Shown here one piece after another: positions 45,800 to 53,737 of a stretch of DNA of 64,000 nt; position 1 is the first letter of the stretch; every line of letters starts with the position of its first letter. This stretch comes from Methylophilaceae bacterium. Lineage in GTDB: Bacteria; Pseudomonadota; Gammaproteobacteria; Burkholderiales; Methylophilaceae. The DNA lies in the NCBI GenBank assembly GCA_905339275.1, contig CAJPFK010000001.1, positions 124,001-188,000 on the forward strand, read 5' to 3'. The translations under genes were made by a program, and so were the position numbers. The notes below the pieces were generated by a model, which was not told the DNA's origin, did not search any database, and saw only the letters and a list, made by a program, of their open reading frames with translations.

Positions 45800-45893
45800 G
45801 CCGGCCCCTTTCCCATTTTGCATCATGAAAAACAAGCAGGAGATGTGCCTTCAACCATAGGAGTGCGCCCTCTTTCCCGAAATTTTAGCCGGC

Positions 45894-45909
45894 CGGTACG
45901 GCCTTTGCT
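45894..45909 (+). promoter_or_regulatory. Possible sigma-54 promoter of the ferredoxin gene
   Basis: CGGTACGGCCTTTGCT has GG and GC 12 bases apart and a full TTGCT -12 element, with two differences in the -24 element. It lies 87 bases before the ferredoxin ATG. Confidence 0.4.
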
Positions 45910-45922
45910 TTTAGCTCTTGTA

Positions 45923-45961
45923 CACCATGATTCATGGTGCTGTCGCGTGCCATTTGCGACA
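45923..45961. repeat. Palindrome and TGTCGC/GCGACA inverted repeat before the ferredoxin
   Basis: CACCATGA-T-TCATGGTG is a 17-base palindrome (45923-45939). Two bases later TGTCGC-N9-GCGACA (45941-45961) has the same arms as the NifA sites of this window but five bases too many between them. Confidence 0.45.
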
Positions 45962-45995
45962 AATCAAACAACTTACCAGACAAGGAGTAAAACAA

Positions 45996-46292
45996 ATGCC
46001 AGTTGTTACCATTCTACCCTCCGGCAACACTGCGGAAGCCGCTACCGGCAACAGCGTACTTTCAGCGCTGCTATCAGCCGGGATAGACATTGCGCACAAG
46101 TGCGACGGCAAGGGTGAGTGCGGTTCCTGTCATGTATTCGTACAGGATGGCCGCAAAAGCCTGTCCAGGATCCAGCGTGCCGAAAACGAGAAGCTCGACA
46201 CCATTGTCGGCGTCGGCTCCAAGTCGCGGCTGGCTTGCCAGGCGTTGCTGGGAGAGGAAAATGTGACGGTTGAGGTGCTGAGTTTCGTTTAA
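45996..46292 (+). CDS. [2Fe-2S] plant-type ferredoxin
   Basis: This 98-residue [2Fe-2S] ferredoxin has C-x5-C-x2-C in HKCDGKGECGSCHVFV and the fourth Cys in RLACQALLG. The start is ATG 45996 with AAGGAG 8 bases upstream; the longer frame is ignored. It lies between dadA and the end of the nifENX operon and faces the latter. It could supply electrons to nitrogenase or to DadA-related chemistry; neither is shown. Confidence 0.85.
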   Translation: MPVVTILPSGNTAEAATGNSVLSALLSAGIDIAHKCDGKGECGSCHVFVQDGRKSLSRIQRAENEKLDTIVGVGSKSRLACQALLGEENVTVEVLSFV

Positions 46293-46307
46293 GCAGTATT
46301 TTAGTAT

Positions 46308-46345
46308 TTTCAGGCGGATAACGCTTTCAGCGCACCCGCCTGAAA
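46308..46345. terminator. Large hairpin between convergent ferredoxin and rhodanese genes
   Basis: TTTCAGGCGG (46308-46317) and its exact complement (46336-46345) frame an 18-base loop with a small inner stem. It is placed to end both converging transcripts, though no long T-run follows. Confidence 0.55.
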
Positions 46346-46357
46346 CAAGCCTGCGGC

Positions 46358-47143
46358 TCAGGTGATGGTATGCCGCAATAATTGCAGGCATTCCTCCGTC
46401 GCTGCCAGTTCTGCCGCCAGGTAGTCGTCATCGGTGCGGATATGTGGGTCTGCGCCGTTCTCCAGCAGTATCTTCATCATGTCGGGCTTGCCGCTGGATG
46501 CGGTGTACATCAGTGCGGTGGCGCCGGTGAGGTTGCGGTTGTCGAGGTCGATTCCGGCGTCGATCAGCCGTTGTACCAGCCGGCCGTTGCCGGATACGCA
46601 AGCGAGCCACAGCGCGTTATTGCCGTCGCTGTTGCGCAGGTGGATATTCACGCCGTGCGCCAGCAATTCCTCGGCCAGGTCATCGCGGCCCGCCAGCGCA
46701 GCGCGCATCAGCGGCGTCAGCGCGTGATGCCAGGGGCTGTCGAGATCGGCGGGGTCGAAATGATACTCCACCAGAAAATCCGCCAACGCCTTGCTGGAAT
46801 GCGCGTCGAGTGCCGGAGGCCTGGACAGGACCGGTGCCAGCGCTTCGTAGCCGCCATCCACGCTGTAGACTTCCTTGAAATGGAAATCGGTGAACATGTT
46901 GGCGTATTCCTGGCTGGCGTTGCCATGGTAGCAATAAATCATGATGGGGATGTTTTTCGGCAGGCTGGCAACGACTTCGCCGAAACTGAGTGCGTTAAGG
47001 TGGTCGGTGCCCTTGATGTGCGATTTATCGTAACTCGTTGCATCGCGTGAATCGAACAGCGCCAGCGGCAAAGTCCCGGCGCGCGAACGCAATATCAGGT
47101 CGGCAGCCTGATGCGCGGAAATACGTTGATATCCAGTATTCAT
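46358..47143 (-). CDS. Rhodanese-ankyrin repeat fusion protein, nif-linked
   Basis: Residues about 1-105 form a rhodanese domain (LALFDSRDATSYDKSHIKGTDHLNALSF) with active-site loop YCYHGNASQEYA, whose Cys can carry sulfane sulfur. Residues about 125-255 form ankyrin repeats (ALTPLMRAALAGRDDLAEELLAHGVNIHLRNSDGNNALWLACVSGNGRLVQRLIDAGIDLDNRN). Rhodaneses are known in nif clusters (rhdN in Azotobacter). ATG 47143 follows a GAGG element. It is the last gene of the nifENX operon. Confidence 0.82.
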   Translation of the reverse strand: MNTGYQRISAHQAADLILRSRAGTLPLALFDSRDATSYDKSHIKGTDHLNALSFGEVVASLPKNIPIMIYCYHGNASQEYANMFTDFHFKEVYSVDGGYEALAPVLSRPPALDAHSSKALADFLVEYHFDPADLDSPWHHALTPLMRAALAGRDDLAEELLAHGVNIHLRNSDGNNALWLACVSGNGRLVQRLIDAGIDLDNRNLTGATALMYTASSGKPDMMKILLENGADPHIRTDDDYLAAELAATEECLQLLRHTIT

Positions 47144-47159
47144 AATGTTCCTCACTAGC

Positions 47160-48540
47160 TTATTTCAGGGCGTCCCAGGTGGTGATGGTCTGTATTCGCG
47201 AATCCTCCAGCGGCAGACCCACCGTGAAGTGATACATGCTCTTGAATGTATCGCCCTTCAACCCAAGCAATTCGTGTACCGGATCATCAAAATAGCAGCC
47301 GATTCCCGTGCCACGCAGCCCATGCGCTTCTGCCTGCAAATATAAAGCCTGCCCGATTAGCCCTGCTTCGCGGAAAAGATTGCGATAAGCCGCCGGGTCT
47401 GCCTTGATGACGGCATCGAATTCGGCCAGCATGACCACGGCAAAACAGGCATTCGCGGCAATGTCCTGGTGGCAGTGCAGGCTGCGCGTCAGGCGATGCA
47501 GTTCGGCGGCCGGTACGGCGGCCAGCAATTGCAATGCGCCGTCGTCAACCGGCTGACGCAGGAAGCGGGCATCCAATTCGCTTTGTAGTGTTTGCAACAA
47601 ACGCGACACGCGTGGCAGCAGGTAGAGCCCGGATTCCAGCCCTTCCACACGATGTACGAACAGCAGCAGGTTGATATGGGGTGCATGCGCCAACGCGTCC
47701 CAGGGCGCGCCGGCGGATGGCTGCAGGCTTTCCAGTATTTGCATGAAGTCGACCCTGGGCATGACATGCCCGGCATCGAAACGCTGGGCGCTGCGGCGCG
47801 AGAGAATGGTGTTTGCAGCGGTGGGGGATGTGCCGCGCAAATGACAGGAGGCTGCCGGCGGAAGCTGATGGTGCGGCATGCGGGATATGCGGCTGCTCCG
47901 TGAGTTTCCACCCGAGTACGGCTGCGGCGTAGCGTAATGCGGCGACGGCATGGCCGATATCCAGTTGGCAGTAGCGAAAGGCACGCTCGCCGTATTTCCA
48001 GGCTTCCCGCCACATGACGGAGGTGAGGGCAATGTGCAGAAAAGGACTTCCCTTGAGCGGAACGAAATCCGCACGGCGTTCCAGCATGTGATTTTCAACC
48101 CGGTAGTGATAGAGACCATCAGGGATGCCGGCCAGGCCCGAGATCAGCATATAGGCTTCGGTCGGGTGCAGGTTGCCGCTGGAAGGGTTGGCACGCACGG
48201 CCCAGCGGTCCGGGCCGTAGGATTTCCATGCAGTAATGCCCAGCGCCAGTTGCAATAGCGCTCCCAGGCTTGCCAACGTTGGCGCCAGCGCGGGAGCCGG
48301 CTCGCTGAGCGTTGAGAACGGCCTGGTCAGCGCAGCCATCAGGTCCGGATGGCTGACGGCATTTTCGAACGGCGGCAGCTCAAGCTGCGGCGCGCCATCG
48401 AAATGCCGGAACCCTGCCGGCTGTGCATCCCAGTCCAGAGTGTCGGGTCCGGGAGCGTAGGCTTCAAAACGGTGGCTGGTGCGCCGATGGTAGTGATGGA
48501 CTATCGTTTCTTCAGGTCTCGGGGCCAAAGCATTTCTCAT
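47160..48540 (-). pseudogene. SagB/ThcOx-type nitroreductase pseudogene
   Basis: Two frames are needed. The first (from 48540) has the FMN reductase-like N-terminal domain with NPSSGNLHPTEAYMLISG and GHAVAALRYAAAVLGWKLTEQP. The second frame carries the other domain, from ILSRRSAQRFDAGHVMPRVDFMQILESLQP through FREAGLIGQALYLQAEAHGLRGTGIGCYFDD. The frame changes around 47830-47905, where the linker normally found between both domains also seems largely missing. So an internal deletion with a frame shift is likely, unless it is a sequencing error. The intact family occurs beside nifQ/rhodanese genes in other nif clusters, as far as I recall. Confidence 0.72.
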
Positions 48541-48886
48541 AATCCGTGCAAATGCCGCAGCTTGGCGATTTGCAGATCAGGATATTTTCACGTTCGCACA
48601 ATTGCCGATAGAAAAACTTTTTCCATTTCATGTCGCCGATATTTTTTGCGGCAAGCGCGGGAAAATGCGTCGTCATCAATCGCGACAGGGTTTCCCGGTT
48701 GGGCAGCATCATATCCTGCCACAAATGATTGTTGCCCATGCAGGACAACGCAATGAAAATCGCCAGTTGTTGCGTTTCCAGGCTATCGTCCCGGCGATGG
48801 TCATTCAAAAGCCGAATGAGGTCATCGAACTCATCCATGCGGCCTGGGTTCAATGCCGTTTCGGTTTTCAATTGCACGGTGCGCAT
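48512..48886 (-). CDS. nifQ: Molybdenum delivery protein NifQ (short form)
   Basis: NifQ donates molybdenum for FeMo-co. The C-terminal cluster motif C-x4-C-x2-C-x5-C is exact in ICKSPSCGICTDYEKCFG, and LMTTHFPALAAKNIGDMKWKKFFYRQLC is the conserved helix before it. With 124 residues it lacks about the first third of most NifQ proteins. It starts 28 bases after fdxB and its end overlaps the SagB pseudogene start. Confidence 0.9.
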   Translation of the reverse strand: MRTVQLKTETALNPGRMDEFDDLIRLLNDHRRDDSLETQQLAIFIALSCMGNNHLWQDMMLPNRETLSRLMTTHFPALAAKNIGDMKWKKFFYRQLCERENILICKSPSCGICTDYEKCFGPET

Positions 48887-48914
48887 CGGCGATCGTCGGG
48901 TTGCCTGCCTGGAA

Positions 48915-49220
48915 TCAGGCTGCGGCAGGTGCGTGGGTATAGCATTTCTTCGGGCAAATCTTGGCGCATGCCTCGCAGCCCACGCAATTTTCCGGGTGTG
49001 CGATCGTCATGACTTTTTTCTCGTATTCGCCATCATCATCGTCATCGCCCAGTGAAACCGCGACACGCTCGCCCTCATCGTCTATCCCCACGAGTTGCAG
49101 CACATCCCGCCCGCAGACGCGAAAGCATCGGCCGCAGCCTATGCATTTTTCCTCTTCGATGTGTTCCGCAAATTGCGGTGTCCATACATTGCCGCCGGGC
49201 AGGGTGACGGTATAAGCCAT
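48915..49220 (-). CDS. fdxB: Nif-specific ferredoxin III (FdxB)
   Basis: This 101-residue 2[4Fe-4S] ferredoxin has [16 protein letters not shown] and [15 protein letters not shown] motifs separated by a long acidic insert ([23 protein letters not shown]). This is the nif-specific ferredoxin III pattern found next to nifX. It starts one base after the CCE_0567-type gene stop. Confidence 0.93.
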   Translation of the reverse strand: MAYTVTLPGGNVWTPQFAEHIEEEKCIGCGRCFRVCGRDVLQLVGIDDEGERVAVSLGDDDDDGEYEKKVMTIAHPENCVGCEACAKICPKKCYTHAPAAA

Positions 49221-49221
49221 G

Positions 49222-49419
49222 TCAGCCTCCTGCGGCAGCCAGTTTCTGGCGGGCTGCGGTAAGTTGTTCGTAAGCCTTGAAAGTGCGTGCCGCGACTTCC
49301 GGGATTTTCTCCCAGCCGGTGGGCAGGTCTTCCGACAAGTCGTGCAGGTCCATTTTGAGTTGGGTGGCCTGGGCGTTCAGTTTTTTCACCTCGGCCTTGA
49401 TGGTGTCAATATCGCTCAT
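49222..49419 (-). CDS. CCE_0567 family metalloprotein (DUF683)
   Basis: This 65-residue, mostly helical protein, [33 protein letters not shown] then [20 protein letters not shown], matches the small metal-binding proteins found after nifX-linked DUF269 genes. Its role in nitrogen fixation is unknown; a link to FeMo-co synthesis is suggested by its constant place. Confidence 0.88.
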   Translation of the reverse strand: MSDIDTIKAEVKKLNAQATQLKMDLHDLSEDLPTGWEKIPEVAARTFKAYEQLTAARQKLAAAGG

Positions 49420-49436
49420 TTGTTGCTCCGTAGTTT

Positions 49437-49919
49437 CTAACCGTAATTTGCCACATCAGGAAACTGCCTGATGATTTCGACCGCTGCGCCGACCAGTTTT
49501 TCACCTTCGGCGGCCAGTTTTTCCATGGTCTCGAAGCCGAACCTGTGCACATCGCGCAACTGCTTGTTGACCACCACCAGGCGGCCGGCAGTCAGTATCA
49601 TTTTGCCGAAACCTTCGTGATGCATTTTCATCATGGGCGATACCATGATGCGGGTTTCGCGTTCGACGGCGAGCCCGACAGCGTTGTAGAACAGTTCCAG
49701 CCGCCAGAGGGTTTCCGGGTCAGGGTCGCCGATGATCGGCATTTCGCGTCGCTGTTCCTTGCTGATGAGGTAAGGCGCGAGCAGGGCGGCGTTATCCTTG
49801 CCCTCCCAGGCGCCGTGCGTATCTTGCGCGCGCCATTGCTTGATGAGTTCGATCACAAAAGGCGATGCCCATGGATCGGTCGTTGTGGTTTCTGCAACTG
49901 CGGCAGCGGTGGCTGACAT
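49437..49919 (-). CDS. NifX-associated nitrogen fixation protein (DUF269)
   Basis: This 160-residue protein of the DUF269 family reads [103 protein letters not shown]. The family nearly always follows nifX; its function is undefined. It lies 48 bases after nifX. Confidence 0.92.
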   Translation of the reverse strand: MSATAAAVAETTTTDPWASPFVIELIKQWRAQDTHGAWEGKDNAALLAPYLISKEQRREMPIIGDPDPETLWRLELFYNAVGLAVERETRIMVSPMMKMHHEGFGKMILTAGRLVVVNKQLRDVHRFGFETMEKLAAEGEKLVGAAVEIIRQFPDVANYG

Positions 49920-49967
49920 TTTCTTCTCCTGAAATTCTGAAACTGAAATCTCTAAAATAGCGAACGC

Positions 49968-50378
49968 TTAAACGGCTTCTTCCTCGTCATCGAAGTTGAA
50001 GTCGCGTTCCTGGTCGCGCAGCAGGGCTTTTCTCAGGAAAGGCGGCGGCGTGCCGTTGAGTACATCCCTGAGTTTTTCCAGTACGTCTTCAATGACTTCG
50101 GGCTCGTTAACCTTGATCGGGTGTATCTTGTGCGCCACCACGCGTGCCGCTGCCGAACCGCCGATCGCCGATACATACAATAGTGCGCAATCCTTGATGG
50201 CCTCGATTTTGGGAGCGAGCTTGTCCTCATCGCCGTCTTCTTTCAGGTCGCCATCGAATTGCACGGCTTCCAGAAAGCTCCAGCTTTGTGGCGACAACTC
50301 GTAGATGGCGATATTTTTCGCCCAACCGAAATGGGCATCCACCCGTCTCAAGTCCTGTGTAGCGAATGCGACTTTCAT
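49968..50378 (-). CDS. nifX: FeMo-cofactor carrier protein NifX
   Basis: NifX holds FeMo-co precursors between NifB and NifEN. The 136-residue chain has the cofactor-binding fold MKVAFATQDLRRVDAHFGWAKNIAIYEL and CALLYVSAIGGSAAARVVAHKIHPIKV, and an acidic tail (DFNFDDEEEAV). ATG 50378 follows nifN by 19 bases; a longer reading upstream overlaps nifN and is not used. Confidence 0.94.
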   Translation of the reverse strand: MKVAFATQDLRRVDAHFGWAKNIAIYELSPQSWSFLEAVQFDGDLKEDGDEDKLAPKIEAIKDCALLYVSAIGGSAAARVVAHKIHPIKVNEPEVIEDVLEKLRDVLNGTPPPFLRKALLRDQERDFNFDDEEEAV

Positions 50379-50397
50379 GCTTGGTTCCTCTCTTTGA

Positions 50398-51792
50398 TTA
50401 ACTAAACGCAACCTGCGTATGTGCGACATTGGCTTCTCCGTTGCAACCGGCGCAGCCGCCGTGTTCGTTTGAATCGGCCCAGGTATTGGGTGTTGCCTCG
50501 TGATCGTTGGCGAGGAAGATGTTGGCGATCTCGAACGCAAAATCCCGCGTACCCCGATAGCCCACCGTGATCCTGTGCGCAGCGCCGAGGCGGTCGAAAG
50601 TCGGTATCCCCATGCGCAGGAAGGGAATATGCAGCCGCTCCACCATCTGCCGCCCATGGGAGTGGGTAATGAGCAGGTCGCAGTCTTTCGCACGCGTTTC
50701 CAGGTCTTCCAGATCGCCGATCAGCACTTCCGCAGCCGGCAGTTTTTCCAGCATGGGCGAGTGTGTCGTGGTGACATTTGCGGTCAGCTCGCAACCCATT
50801 TCCGCGAGGAAGCTGCCAAGGCTCCAAAGCATGTCAGGCTCTGCGCCGATGGCGACTTTTTTGCCGCCGGTGAAAAAATGCGCGTCCAGCAGCGCATCCT
50901 GCAACTGGCTGCGCTGGCGGCGGTATTTCATCGGCACCGGCCTGCCGGACAAGCGTGACAGGTATTGCATGAGATTGTCGTTGGCTTCCAGCCCCGTGAG
51001 GCGGTCGAACATCGCATACGGCACGCCGGTCTTCATTTCCAGTTCGATGGCGGCGGCGTGCATCTGGTCGCCGATGGCAATGGTCGCACGCGCCGCGCCC
51101 ATGGTGCGCAGCTCTTCCAGCGTCGTACCGCCCAGCGTGGTGGGGGTGAAATCTTCCGGGATATGGCCGTCCAGCGAACCGGAAATGTCCGGGATGAACA
51201 CCGGCTCCAGGCCGAAAGCTTCGATGATCTCGCGAATCTCGTTGATGTCGCCTGCGGTCAGGTGCGAACCGGGCAGTACGTTGACACGGTTAGCCTGCTT
51301 GATTTCACAGGGCGCGGCCATCTCCTGCACGATACGCATCACGGCCTTGTTCCAGCCGTCCTGGAACGCGCCGACGTAGTCCGGCGTGGAGACATAGATG
51401 ATGGCCATATCAGCGATTTCCGGATGCTTGGCGCGGATCAGCCTGATATAGGCATCCACGTCGTCGCCCTTGGTCTCGGTCAGGCCGGTGGAAGCCAGCC
51501 CGAGGATTTCCGGCTTGTTGCGATTCCAGATGTTCATGATCGCCTGCTCAATGTTTTCCATGCCGCCGAGAATGGTCGTGACCTCGTTCATTGCGGTGGT
51601 TTGCAGCGGGATCATTTCGCGGAAATGGCGCACGAACAGCACCAGCCCGAACGAGGTGCAGCCCTGTGAGCCGTGCAGGGTAGGCAGGCAATGATTGAGG
51701 CCCATGAAAGCCAGCGCTGCCCCGATGGGCTGGCTCATCTTCAGCGGGTTGACCGTGCAGGATTTATGATTGGTGATGACGGCAGCCATCAT
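50398..51792 (-). CDS. nifN: Nitrogenase cofactor scaffold NifN
   Basis: NifN is the NifK-like half of the NifEN scaffold on which the FeMo-co precursor matures. Family parts are PLKMSQPIGAALAFMGLNHCLPTLHGSQGCTSFGLVLFVRHFREMIPLQTTAMNE and GAEPDMLWSLGSFLAEMGCE. A Cys-rich end (EHGGCAGCNGEANVAH) is notable and may bind metal. It is 464 residues long. The start overlaps the nifE stop by 4 bases. Confidence 0.95.
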   Translation of the reverse strand: MMAAVITNHKSCTVNPLKMSQPIGAALAFMGLNHCLPTLHGSQGCTSFGLVLFVRHFREMIPLQTTAMNEVTTILGGMENIEQAIMNIWNRNKPEILGLASTGLTETKGDDVDAYIRLIRAKHPEIADMAIIYVSTPDYVGAFQDGWNKAVMRIVQEMAAPCEIKQANRVNVLPGSHLTAGDINEIREIIEAFGLEPVFIPDISGSLDGHIPEDFTPTTLGGTTLEELRTMGAARATIAIGDQMHAAAIELEMKTGVPYAMFDRLTGLEANDNLMQYLSRLSGRPVPMKYRRQRSQLQDALLDAHFFTGGKKVAIGAEPDMLWSLGSFLAEMGCELTANVTTTHSPMLEKLPAAEVLIGDLEDLETRAKDCDLLITHSHGRQMVERLHIPFLRMGIPTFDRLGAAHRITVGYRGTRDFAFEIANIFLANDHEATPNTWADSNEHGGCAGCNGEANVAHTQVAFS

Positions 51793-53204
51793 GCGGCCTT
51801 CGCGCTAACGGATGGTGTGGCCGCGGTTTCCCATGGCGCAGGTTTGCGCACCTGCTCCCAGACGGGATGATAGAGAGCCTGCTCTATGCGTTTCACCAGT
51901 TCCACCATGCCGACATAACCGGCATAGGCATGATGGCGTTCCTGGTTGATGTCGAGCCAGGGCATCTTGACCTTGAGCGCGATGAACTGGCTGCGGCCCC
52001 CGGAAAGCATGATGTCGGCGCGCGATTCCTTCAGCATGGCGTACATGTCGCGTGGGCGCATGTCGTCGAACATGTGCGCGTCTTCGCCCATGATCTCCTT
52101 GATCTTTTCCTTGTCTTCGGCGGTGGATTTCTTCACGCTGGTGCCGACGACTTCCATGCCGCCTTCCTGCAGGGCGGAAACGACCGACCATGACTTGACC
52201 CCGCCAGTGATGAGCAGCACTTTCTTGCCTTGCAGTCTTTGACGGTAACGGTTGATCTGCTCCCAGGCGCGGGTTTCCTCACGGAAAATGACTTTTTCCG
52301 TGCGCGACAGCAGGTCCTCGGGCGCGCCCTGCTGTACCAGCAGCCTGGCGATCTGGCGCAAGCTCTCGCTCATGTCGCCGATGCCGTAGAACGAACCTTC
52401 GAAGAAAGGAATGCCGTAGCGTTCCTCCATCTTGCGGGCGACGTTGATCATGGCCTTGGAACACACCATCATCGCCGCCCTGGCGCGGTGGGAATACGCT
52501 ACTTCCCTGTATTTGGCATCGCCGGAAATGCAGGAGAGGATGCGGATGCCGAGTTCGTCCAGCAAGGGCTTTACCTGCCATAACTCACCGGCCAGGTTGT
52601 ATTCGCCGATGATGTTGATATCGTAAGGTGTTGTGAACTCGGGCTCTTCGGTGCCGATGACATAATCCAGCAACGCTTCGCCCGCCAGCTTGTTGCCAAG
52701 ATTCTTGGCGCCGACGAAGCCGGGTGCATTGACCGGGATGACAGGCTTGCCGAACTTGGTGCTGGCGGCTTTGCATACGGCCTCGATATCATCCCCGATC
52801 AGTGCGGTGACGCAGGTCTGGTAGACGAAAATTGCCGGCGGGTCGTATTTGTCGAGAATCTCGCGGATGGATTTATACAGCCGCTTTTCGCCGCCGTAGA
52901 CCACATCCAGTTCGTTGATGTCGGTGGTGAACCCGGTGCGGTAGAGCCGCGAGCCGGAAGACTTCGCGCCACGGTTATCCCAGCCATTGCCCTCACAGGC
53001 GATGGGACCATGAACCAGATGCGCGACATCGGTAATCGGCTGCAGCGCGATCTTGGCGCCATCGAAAGCGCAACCTCCGGCTGCCGCGCCCGGCGTCAGT
53101 TGTTTGGTACAACCTTTCTTGCGTTCCTTCGTGCCTTTGGCCTGGTTTTTGTCGCAGCCGGGCTCGTTGAAAACGTCCTGCACTTTTTCGCTGAGAGTCG
53201 CCAT
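51789..53204 (-). CDS. nifE: Nitrogenase cofactor scaffold NifE
   Basis: NifE is the NifD-like half of the NifEN complex. GGCAFDGAKIALQPITDVAHLVHGPIACEGNGWDNRG carries the cluster ligands near the N-terminus. Further on are [54 protein letters not shown] and KKVLLITGGVKSWSVVSAL. A Lys-rich start (KNQAKGTKERKKGCTKQLTPG) is typical. It is 471 residues long, first in a nine-gene minus-strand operon with a clear NifA-type promoter. Confidence 0.96.
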   Translation of the reverse strand: MATLSEKVQDVFNEPGCDKNQAKGTKERKKGCTKQLTPGAAAGGCAFDGAKIALQPITDVAHLVHGPIACEGNGWDNRGAKSSGSRLYRTGFTTDINELDVVYGGEKRLYKSIREILDKYDPPAIFVYQTCVTALIGDDIEAVCKAASTKFGKPVIPVNAPGFVGAKNLGNKLAGEALLDYVIGTEEPEFTTPYDINIIGEYNLAGELWQVKPLLDELGIRILSCISGDAKYREVAYSHRARAAMMVCSKAMINVARKMEERYGIPFFEGSFYGIGDMSESLRQIARLLVQQGAPEDLLSRTEKVIFREETRAWEQINRYRQRLQGKKVLLITGGVKSWSVVSALQEGGMEVVGTSVKKSTAEDKEKIKEIMGEDAHMFDDMRPRDMYAMLKESRADIMLSGGRSQFIALKVKMPWLDINQERHHAYAGYVGMVELVKRIEQALYHPVWEQVRKPAPWETAATPSVSAKAA

Positions 53205-53238
53205 GGGAAAGGTCCTCTGTCGGAGATGTCATGACATC

Positions 53239-53254
53239 TGCAAGTACCATGCCA
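53239..53254 (-). promoter_or_regulatory. Sigma-54 promoter of the nifENX operon
   Basis: On the minus strand: TGGCATGGTACTTGCA, GG and GC 12 bases apart, 34 bases before the nifE ATG. Confidence 0.9.
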
Positions 53255-53311
53255 TTGGCATGATTTGTTGTAACATAATGATTGTTATCGATATTTAAGT
53301 TTTGTGCCGTG

Positions 53312-53327
53312 TGTAGCAATTCAGACA
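53312..53327 (-). promoter_or_regulatory. NifA upstream activator site of nifE
   Basis: TGT-N10-ACA, 57 bases upstream of the -24 element. The inner bases lack the usual GC arms. Confidence 0.7.
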
Positions 53328-53398
53328 AAACAGACGATATGCGACGAAGAGGGCCGAAACGGGAAACAAGGTTTTGCCGCGGTCAATACACGGCAGCG

Positions 53399-53737
53399 TT
53401 ATTCATGCTCGCGGGCATGATTGAGGCTGTAACGCGGCAACTCGATGGAAATCGGGCTTTCGCCGACCTTGATCTGGCAGGCAAGCCGCGAGGTCGGCGT
53501 CAGTCCCCAGGCCTCATCGAGCTGGTCTTCCTCATCGTCGGTGGCTGGCGCCAGCGAAGCATAACCTTCGCGGACAATCACGTGGCATGTGCTGCATGCG
53601 CAGACACCGTCGCAGGCATGTTCGATCTCGACGCCGGCGGCCAGCAGGGCGTCGCACAGCACCTTGCCCGGCTTGATTTCCAGCGCCAGTCCATCGGGGC
53701 AGGCATCGGGATGCGGAAGTATGGTGACGCGCGTCAT
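53399..53737 (-). CDS. fdx: Isc-type [2Fe-2S] ferredoxin
   Basis: This 112-residue adrenodoxin-like ferredoxin provides electrons for cluster assembly on IscU. The ligand motif is [20 protein letters not shown] with the last Cys in RLACQIKVG. The His- and Glu-rich end (SLNHAREHE) is slightly longer than usual. It overlaps the hscA end by four bases and is the last gene of the isc operon. Confidence 0.93.
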   Translation of the reverse strand: MTRVTILPHPDACPDGLALEIKPGKVLCDALLAAGVEIEHACDGVCACSTCHVIVREGYASLAPATDDEEDQLDEAWGLTPTSRLACQIKVGESPISIELPRYSLNHAREHE

